The notes under the pieces are model-generated. The model did no database searches. It saw only the letters and a program-made list of their open reading frames with translations, and was not told where the DNA came from. Both the position numbers and the translations under genes were made by a program. From Salinisphaera sp. UBA6602 (GTDB taxonomy: Bacteria > Pseudomonadota > Gammaproteobacteria > Nevskiales > Salinisphaeraceae), in assembly GCA_002433465.1 (NCBI GenBank), contig DJIE01000201.1:1-9758 (forward strand): 9,758 nucleotides of DNA, given 5' to 3'. Numbering within the stretch: the first letter of the stretch is position 1; every line of letters begins with the position of its first letter. Positions 4,770 to 9,758 of the stretch are shown here, piece by piece.

Positions 4770-6485
4770 ATGCCAGAAGTGTCTGCCACGTCCCGTTTGC
4801 CGACCGGGGTAGAGGGGCTGGATGCCCTGCTCGGTGGCGGCCTGCCCGACCGGCGTTTGACCCTTGTGTATGGCGGCACCGGCGTGGGCAAGACCGTGCT
4901 CGCGTTGGAAATACTGGTTCACAACGCCCATGCGGGACGGCCTGGAATCGTGGTGGGCTTCGAAGAAGGCCCCGACGAGCTGATCGAGAATCACGTGTCT
5001 TTCGAGTGGGGCTTCGCCGAGGCAGCGGCCGACAGTATTCACCTGATGTCGGCGCGGGTCGAGGACGAGTTCCAGAACGCCGGTGCATTCGATATTTCCG
5101 GGCTGCTGGCGTCGATCCAGGCCAAGATCCAGCAGACCGGCGCGCGTTGGGTACTGATCGACGGCCTCGACGCGCTGCTGGGTACGCTGGGCGATCGCGT
5201 CGCGGCGATGCGCGAGCTGTTTCGCCTCAAGCATTGGCTTACCGACTGCGGCGTTGCGGTGATCATGACCGCCAAGCTCGACGAGTACGACAGCACGGGC
5301 ACGACACATTTTCGCGACATGCCCTACGTCGCCGACTGCGTGATTCGTCTGCGCAACATTCCGCACAAGCGCACGTTCGCGCGCACCCTGCGCGTGGTGA
5401 AACTGCGCGGCGGTGAAAGCAGCGGCGCCGAGATGCCGTTCGTGATTCGCAACAGCGGCGTACTGGTGGCCGAGCGGGAAAATCATCCGCTGACCGCCAA
5501 GGTTTTCGAAGAGCGTATCGCCAGCGGTATCGAGCGGCTCGACACCATGCTTCGAGGCGGGCTGATCCGCGGCAGCAGCGTGCTTGTGTCGGGCCCGCCG
5601 GGTGCGGCCAAAACCAGCCTCGCCGCCTGTTTTGCCCGCCAGATGGCCAAAAAAGGCGAGCGCGTTCTCTATATCAGCTTCGATGAAGCCGGTGAGCAGA
5701 TCGTCGAGGATCTCAAGTCGGTCAGCATCGATCTGCGGCCGTACGTGGAGAGCGGTCTGCTGCAGATGCACGGGGTGCTTGCCGGGGCCACCAGCGCGGA
5801 AGCCCACTATATCGATATCCATCACGCGATCCGCGAGTTCGCACCCGACCACGTGGTCATCGACCCCATTTCGGCACTGGTGAAGTCCGGTGGCCTGGAC
5901 ATGGCCGTGGATGTTTCGGATCGGCTGCTGGATCTGGCCAAGGCGAGCGGAATCACGCTCTATCTCACCGCGCTGTCCTCGAAGCAGACATTTGTGGTCG
6001 ACATGGAAAGCCATCTGGCCAACATCGTGGATGTGTGGGTGGGGGTGAGCTATCGCGTCGACGAAGGCGAGCGCAACCGTGCGCTGTCGGTGATCAAGGC
6101 CCGCGGTATCAATCATTCGAACCAGATGCGCGAACTCACGCTCGCCGATGACGGGCCGGAGCTGGCCGATGTCTATATCGCAAGCGGCGAGATGTTGATG
6201 GGGTCCGCGCGGCTGCGTCAGGAGCAGGAGTCGGAGGCGGCCCGGCGTCAGGAGCAGCAGGCCTACGAGCGCGACCGGCAGCGCATGTACACGCATATCC
6301 AACAGACCCAGGAGCAGATCGCGACGTTGAGCAGCCAGCTCGAGCAGCAGCGCTCCGAACTCGAACAGCTCGAGCGCCAGAAGCGCGACCATGTCCAACG
6401 GCGTGCCGACGATCGCGGCCAGTTGTTGCGCAGCCGCGGCGCGGACGCCAACGACCACCGTCTTTCCGATGAGTCGTCACGATGA
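4770..6485 (+). CDS. kaiC: KaiC-family double-domain ATPase with C-terminal coiled coil
   Basis: A 571-residue RecA/DnaB-fold ATPase with two tandem KaiC domains. CI (about 8-240): Walker A GGTGVGKT (35-42), catalytic FEE (64-66), Walker B ending at Asp131. CII (about 243-475): Walker A GPPGAAKTS (275-283), FDE (304-306), where cyanobacterial KaiC has Tyr-Glu-Glu, and Walker B VVIDPISAL with Asp365. The segment aligned with the KaiC phosphosites reads ESHLANIVD (413-421) where S. elongatus KaiC has DSHISTITD, so S431 and T432 are Ala417 and Asn418, and T426 is Met412. After CII the KaiA-binding tail is replaced by a Gln/Glu/Arg-rich coiled coil (about 482-545) with heptad positions Ile510, Ile517, Leu524 and Leu531. 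In cyanobacteria KaiC is the clock ATPase/kinase; proteobacterial homologues are linked to stress or signalling. ATG 4770 is chosen, but TTG 4764 has a better-spaced GAGGA (4750-4754, 9 bp upstream). The stop overlaps the kaiB start. Confidence 0.92.
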   Translation: MPEVSATSRLPTGVEGLDALLGGGLPDRRLTLVYGGTGVGKTVLALEILVHNAHAGRPGIVVGFEEGPDELIENHVSFEWGFAEAAADSIHLMSARVEDEFQNAGAFDISGLLASIQAKIQQTGARWVLIDGLDALLGTLGDRVAAMRELFRLKHWLTDCGVAVIMTAKLDEYDSTGTTHFRDMPYVADCVIRLRNIPHKRTFARTLRVVKLRGGESSGAEMPFVIRNSGVLVAERENHPLTAKVFEERIASGIERLDTMLRGGLIRGSSVLVSGPPGAAKTSLAACFARQMAKKGERVLYISFDEAGEQIVEDLKSVSIDLRPYVESGLLQMHGVLAGATSAEAHYIDIHHAIREFAPDHVVIDPISALVKSGGLDMAVDVSDRLLDLAKASGITLYLTALSSKQTFVVDMESHLANIVDVWVGVSYRVDEGERNRALSVIKARGINHSNQMRELTLADDGPELADVYIASGEMLMGSARLRQEQESEAARRQEQQAYERDRQRMYTHIQQTQEQIATLSSQLEQQRSELEQLERQKRDHVQRRADDRGQLLRSRGADANDHRLSDESSR

Positions 6486-6814
6486 ACGAAGTCGAGCCCG
6501 AAGACAGCGGGATGAACGATGAAAAGACGCGCGATTCGCTGCGCGTACGTCTGTTCGTCGCGGGGGATTCACCCAGCTCCCGGCGTGCGCGGCGTGCGAT
6601 CGAGTCACTGCTTGGCGTGCGCGAAAACGCCGACGAAGCCCGCTTTGAAGTGGTCGACGTGTTGCGCGAGCCGGCACGTGCGCTCGAGTCCCGGCTGCTG
6701 GCCACGCCCACACTGATCATCGAGCAAGGCACCGTCGTGAGCCGCTATGTCGGCGATCTGTACGAACGCGAGGATGTCGCCCAGGAACTGGCCCAGGCGC
6801 TGGATCGTCTTTGA
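6482..6814 (+). CDS. kaiB: KaiB-family protein (thioredoxin-like fold)
   Basis: A 110-residue protein whose residues 20-108 follow KaiB: the first strand VRLFVAGDSPSSRRARRAI (22-40) matches the KLYVAGNTPNSVRAL segment of cyanobacterial KaiB. FEVVDVLREPARA (55-67) matches the VIDVLKNP region, LLATPTLI (72-79) contains the conserved cis-proline loop, and RYVGDL (88-93) matches IIGDL. The N-terminus is about 15-20 residues longer and acidic; an internal ATG at 6512 would remove ten of them. I chose 6482 because it overlaps the kaiC stop as ATGA, a common sign of translational coupling. KaiB binds the CI ring of KaiC in its fold-switched state. Without a canonical kinase KaiC its role here is probably as an ATPase-state-dependent partner, which is inference. 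It ends the operon, 22 bp from the convergent prmC. Confidence 0.9.
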   Translation: MNEVEPEDSGMNDEKTRDSLRVRLFVAGDSPSSRRARRAIESLLGVRENADEARFEVVDVLREPARALESRLLATPTLIIEQGTVVSRYVGDLYEREDVAQELAQALDRL

Positions 6815-6836
6815 GGCCGTTGCGCCCGCGCAGGTA

Positions 6837-7688
6837 CTAGGCGCAGGCGACAGCGTCCGGGCGCACGGCCCGGGTCACCCGGTCGTTGTGGCCGAGGTCG
6901 ACGAGCGTTTCGACCCGTGCCCAGTCCCGAAGCAGGCTGCGCACGGCTGGGCCCTGTTCGGCCCCGTGCTCAAGGTATAGACAGCCGCCCGCGCCGAGAT
7001 GGCGCGGCGCAGCGGCAACAATATGCTGCAGGTCCGCGAGCCCGTTGTCGGGGGCGACCAGCGCCGCCTGTGGCTCGTGCTTGAGTTCGGGCGCGCCCAG
7101 GTGGGCGTCGTCGGCGTCGATATAGGGCGGATTCGACACGATGATATCGAAGCGACCGTCGCCAACGGCCTGAAACCAGGGCCCCAGGGCGAACTCGACG
7201 CGGGTCAGGCCCAGCCGGGCCGCGTTGCTGCGGGCGCAGGCCAGGGCCTGTGGGCTCGCATCGGTGGCGGTGATCGCCCAGGCCGGGCGTTCAGCGGCCA
7301 GGGCCAGGGCGATGGCGCCGCTGCCGGTGCCCAGATCGAGTAGCCGACGCGGCGCGGCGTCGTGCTCTTCAAGCACGGCCTCGACCAGTGTTTCGGTATC
7401 CGGTCGCGGGATGAGCACATCCGGCGTGACGCTCAGCTCGAGCGTCCAGAAGCCGATTGAGCCGATGATATAGGCCAGCGGCTCGCCTGCTGCCCGGCGT
7501 TCGACGAGCGCGTCGAAACGCTGGCGCGCGGCGGGTGGCACCACGTCCTGCCCATGCATGACGAGCCAGCTATGGTTAACCCCCAGCACATGTTCGAGTA
7601 ACAGCCGGGCATCCAGCGCCGGGCTGTCGCCGTGTGCTGACAAACGCGCGAGCGCGGCACGGCGCAGCGCATCGACGGTAGCGCTCAC
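6837..7688 (-). CDS. prmC: Release-factor glutamine N5-methyltransferase PrmC (HemK)
   Basis: A 283-residue S-adenosylmethionine-dependent enzyme that methylates the glutamine of the GGQ motif in release factors 1 and 2, improving termination. Domains: an alpha-helical substrate-binding N-terminus (about 1-85), then a Rossmann methyltransferase with LLDLGTGSGAIALAL (116-130) for SAM and the catalytic NPPYI (186-190). IPRPDTE (93-99) and LEHG (239-242) also match E. coli PrmC. The start is taken as GTG at 7686-7688, ten bases after the prfA stop, because this gives a family-typical N-terminus and length (E. coli 277); the only ATG further up lies inside prfA. No strong Shine-Dalgarno is seen, consistent with coupling to prfA translation. 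It lies immediately downstream of its own substrate gene, a widely conserved order. Confidence 0.95.
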   Translation of the reverse strand: MSATVDALRRAALARLSAHGDSPALDARLLLEHVLGVNHSWLVMHGQDVVPPAARQRFDALVERRAAGEPLAYIIGSIGFWTLELSVTPDVLIPRPDTETLVEAVLEEHDAAPRRLLDLGTGSGAIALALAAERPAWAITATDASPQALACARSNAARLGLTRVEFALGPWFQAVGDGRFDIIVSNPPYIDADDAHLGAPELKHEPQAALVAPDNGLADLQHIVAAAPRHLGAGGCLYLEHGAEQGPAVRSLLRDWARVETLVDLGHNDRVTRAVRPDAVACA

Positions 7689-7698
7689 GACGGCGCGA

Positions 7699-8784
7699 TC
7701 AGGCCGCGCCCATTTCGGCGAGCAGGTCGGCCTGATGTTCACTGGTCAGCGCGTCCACGATCTCTTCGAGGTTGCCCGCCATGACGTCGTCGAGCTTGTA
7801 GAGGGTGAGATTGATGCGATGGTCGGTAACCCGTCCCTGCGGGAAATTGTAGGTGCGGATTCGCTCGGACCGGTCGCCGCTACCGACGAGTTTCTTACGG
7901 GTGGCGGCCTGTTCGCTGGCCTGCTTGTCCTGTTCGGCAGTCAGCAGCTTGGTCTGCAACAGGCTCATGGCCCGGGCACGGTTCTTGTGCTGTGAGCGCT
8001 CCTGCTGACATTCGACCACCACGCCGGTGGGAATATGGGTGATACGGATCGCCGAATCGGTCTTGTTGATGTGCTGGCCACCCGCGCCCTGGGCGCGAAA
8101 GGTATCGACCCGGATATCGTTCGGGCTGATATCGATGGCGCCGACTTCATCCTGTTCGGGCAACACCGCCACGGTACACGCCGAGGTGTGGATACGCCCT
8201 TGTGATTCGGTCGCCGGCACGCGCTGGACGCGATGCGCGCCGGACTCGAACTTCAGCCGTGAGAAGGCGCCGGTGCCGATCAGACGCGAAATCACTTCCT
8301 TGTAGCCGCCGTGTTCGCCTTCACTGGCCGACAGGATCTCGACCTGCCAACCCTGCTTCTCGGCATAGCTGGAATACATGCGCAACAGGTCGCCGGCGAA
8401 CAGCGCGGCTTCGTCGCCGCCGGTGCCGGCACGGATTTCCAGATAGAGATTGGCGTTGTCGTTCGGGTCACGCGGGATCAGGTGCTTGCGCAACGCGGCT
8501 TCGAGGCCGACGAGGCGTTCACGGGCATCGTCGAGCTCGGCTTCGGCCATTTCGCGCAGCTCGGCCTCGTCGGAGTTCTCCATCTCTTCCAGATCGGCTA
8601 TTTCGTCGACCAGCGCCCGCCAGGCGCGATAGTCCGCCGCCAGTGATTCGAGCTGGGCGTACTCCTGGGACATGCGGCGGAACTTGTCCTGATCGCCGAT
8701 GACCTCCGGATCGGATAGCGAGTGCGCGAGGTCCTCGTGGCGTTCGACCAGTTCCTCGAGTTTGGCGCGCAGAGAGTCTTTCAT
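7699..8784 (-). CDS. prfA: Peptide chain release factor 1 (RF1)
   Basis: A 361-residue class I release factor that recognises UAA and UAG stop codons in the ribosome and triggers peptidyl-tRNA hydrolysis. The tripeptide anticodon reads PAT (190-192), in the [15 protein letters not shown] context specific to RF1 rather than RF2's SPF. The peptidyl-transfer GGQ is at 235-237, and Gln237 is the expected target of PrmC encoded next door. Length and sequence match E. coli RF1 (360 residues) throughout. The ATG at 8782-8784 overlaps the hemA stop codon as ATGA, so translation is probably coupled to hemA. Nothing unusual is seen. Confidence 0.97.
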   Translation of the reverse strand: MKDSLRAKLEELVERHEDLAHSLSDPEVIGDQDKFRRMSQEYAQLESLAADYRAWRALVDEIADLEEMENSDEAELREMAEAELDDARERLVGLEAALRKHLIPRDPNDNANLYLEIRAGTGGDEAALFAGDLLRMYSSYAEKQGWQVEILSASEGEHGGYKEVISRLIGTGAFSRLKFESGAHRVQRVPATESQGRIHTSACTVAVLPEQDEVGAIDISPNDIRVDTFRAQGAGGQHINKTDSAIRITHIPTGVVVECQQERSQHKNRARAMSLLQTKLLTAEQDKQASEQAATRKKLVGSGDRSERIRTYNFPQGRVTDHRINLTLYKLDDVMAGNLEEIVDALTSEHQADLLAEMGAA

Positions 8785-9758
8785 TCGTTATCTTCTATGT
8801 TCGTCTTGGAAAGCGGATTGCGGCGTTTTTCGGCATGCGTTTCGCTGTCGAGCTGGAACAGATGCCGGGCGCTGCTGAGCAGCTCCTGCTGATGTGCACC
8901 GCGTGCCTTGCGCAGTGTGGCACTGGGCTGGTGCATGAGCTTGTTGGTGAGCGTGCGTGCCAGATAGGTCAGTACGTCGTCGGCGTTCTCGCCGCGCGCC
9001 AACCGCCGCCTGGCCTTGGTCAGCACATCTTCGCGTGTCGCGTCGGCCTGGCCACGCAAGTCGCGAATGGTATCGATCGCCTGGCGTGAATCCAGCCAGT
9101 CGATATATTCCTCGATACGGACATCGAGCATGCCGTCGGCGAGCGTGGCCGCCTTTTCGCGCGAGCGGCGATTATCGTCGATGACGCTCTGCAGGTCATC
9201 CACCGAGTACAGATAGATATCCTCGAGCTTGCCGGCCGCGGGATCGATATCGCGCGGCACGGCCAGGTCGAGGGCGAACATGGGCTTGCGTCGGCGCTGT
9301 CGAACCGCGTCGCGCAGTTCGTCGAAGCTCACCAGATAGCCGGGCGCGGCGGTCGACGAGATCAGCATGTCGGCTTCGGCCAGATGCGCGCTGATGTCCG
9401 CCAGGGCAATCGCATAGCCGTGATAGCGGGTGGCCAGCTCCTGGGCGCGCTCAACGCTGCGATTGGCGAAGATCATGCGTTGTACTCCGGCCTCGGCGAG
9501 ATAGCGGGCCGCGAGATCGACCGTTTCGCCGGCGCCGATGAACATGGCCGCGGTTTCCGAGAGGTCGGCAAAGATCTGGCGCGCCAGGCTTACACCGGCA
9601 TAGGCCACCGACACCGGGTTGGCGCCAATATCGGTCTGGCTGCGAATTTGTTTGGCGACCGCGAAGCTGTGTTCGAAAAGTCGGGTGAGCAACGGTCCGG
9701 CGCCGCGCGCGGCACGGGCGCTGCGGTAGGCGTTTTTCATCTGGCCGAGGATCTGCGG
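8781..9758 (-). CDS. hemA: Glutamyl-tRNA reductase, 5' end outside the window
   Basis: The last 325 residues are present, in frame to the right edge. The visible part begins with [11 protein letters not shown], which in E. coli HemA lies about 105 residues from the start, so the catalytic N-terminal domain with the active-site Cys is not seen. Visible are the end of that domain with [14 protein letters not shown], the NADPH-binding domain with [14 protein letters not shown] (around 9503-9546), the SSTAAPG and [11 protein letters not shown] segments, the [12 protein letters not shown] hinge, and the helical dimerisation domain ending [13 protein letters not shown]. The C-terminal tail of about 25 residues beyond HLFQL is basic/acidic and poorly conserved. 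The enzyme reduces glutamyl-tRNA to glutamate-1-semialdehyde, the committed step of C5-pathway tetrapyrrole synthesis. It heads a hemA-prfA-prmC operon. Confidence 0.96.
   Translation of the reverse strand, partial: PQILGQMKNAYRSARAARGAGPLLTRLFEHSFAVAKQIRSQTDIGANPVSVAYAGVSLARQIFADLSETAAMFIGAGETVDLAARYLAEAGVQRMIFANRSVERAQELATRYHGYAIALADISAHLAEADMLISSTAAPGYLVSFDELRDAVRQRRRKPMFALDLAVPRDIDPAAGKLEDIYLYSVDDLQSVIDDNRRSREKAATLADGMLDVRIEEYIDWLDSRQAIDTIRDLRGQADATREDVLTKARRRLARGENADDVLTYLARTLTNKLMHQPSATLRKARGAHQQELLSSARHLFQLDSETHAEKRRNPLSKTNIEDNE

Noticed and set aside
4680..6458. Minus-strand open frame of 592 codons opposite kaiC
   Set aside because: Shadow of the KaiC reading frame; His/Gln/Arg-rich composition and no family resemblance.
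6821..6845. TGCGCC/GGCGCA stem between kaiB and prmC as a bidirectional terminator
   Set aside because: Only 6 bp with a 13-nt loop and no T-tract on either side; too weak to call.

Overview
The window is GC-rich, gene-dense chromosomal DNA from a proteobacterium. The order hemA-prfA-prmC and the close match of these proteins to enterobacterial homologues remembered from the literature point to a gammaproteobacterium. A Salinisphaera-like or related halophile is possible, but that is a guess. There are no tRNA or rRNA genes, insertion sequences, integrases or CRISPR arrays.

Layout, left to right. (1) Minus strand, 1-1068: a cation diffusion facilitator (CDF) transporter cut by the left edge, preceded by a small secreted L,D-transpeptidase-fold (YkuD) enzyme, probably one transcription unit. 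(2) A divergent 195-bp intergenic with overlapping dyads, then a monocistronic-looking NAD-type isocitrate dehydrogenase on the plus strand (1264-2277). (3) A 420-bp gene-free stretch (2278-2697) holding three strong inverted repeats and a nested dyad. (4) A tight plus-strand operon, 2698-6814: a PAS-PAS-GGDEF-EAL cyclic-di-GMP enzyme, a two-domain KaiC-family ATPase with a long C-terminal coiled coil, and a KaiB-family protein. The first two genes are 5-11 bp apart and the last two overlap by ATGA. (5) Convergent housekeeping genes on the minus strand, 6837-9758: hemA (5' end outside the window), prfA and prmC. These give tetrapyrrole synthesis, release factor 1, and the methyltransferase that modifies the GGQ glutamine of release factor 1.

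The most interesting part is the GGDEF/EAL-kaiC-kaiB operon. It looks like a non-cyanobacterial Kai module physically coupled to cyclic-di-GMP turnover. There is no kaiA and no histidine kinase in the window. The KaiC has intact Walker A motifs in both ATPase domains but has lost the canonical phosphorylation residues of cyanobacterial KaiC (aligned S431/T432 are Ala/Asn, and the T426 equivalent is Met). This suggests an ATP-driven, non-phosphorylating KaiB-binding switch rather than a classical phosphorylation clock. Its link to second-messenger signalling is an inference from gene order.
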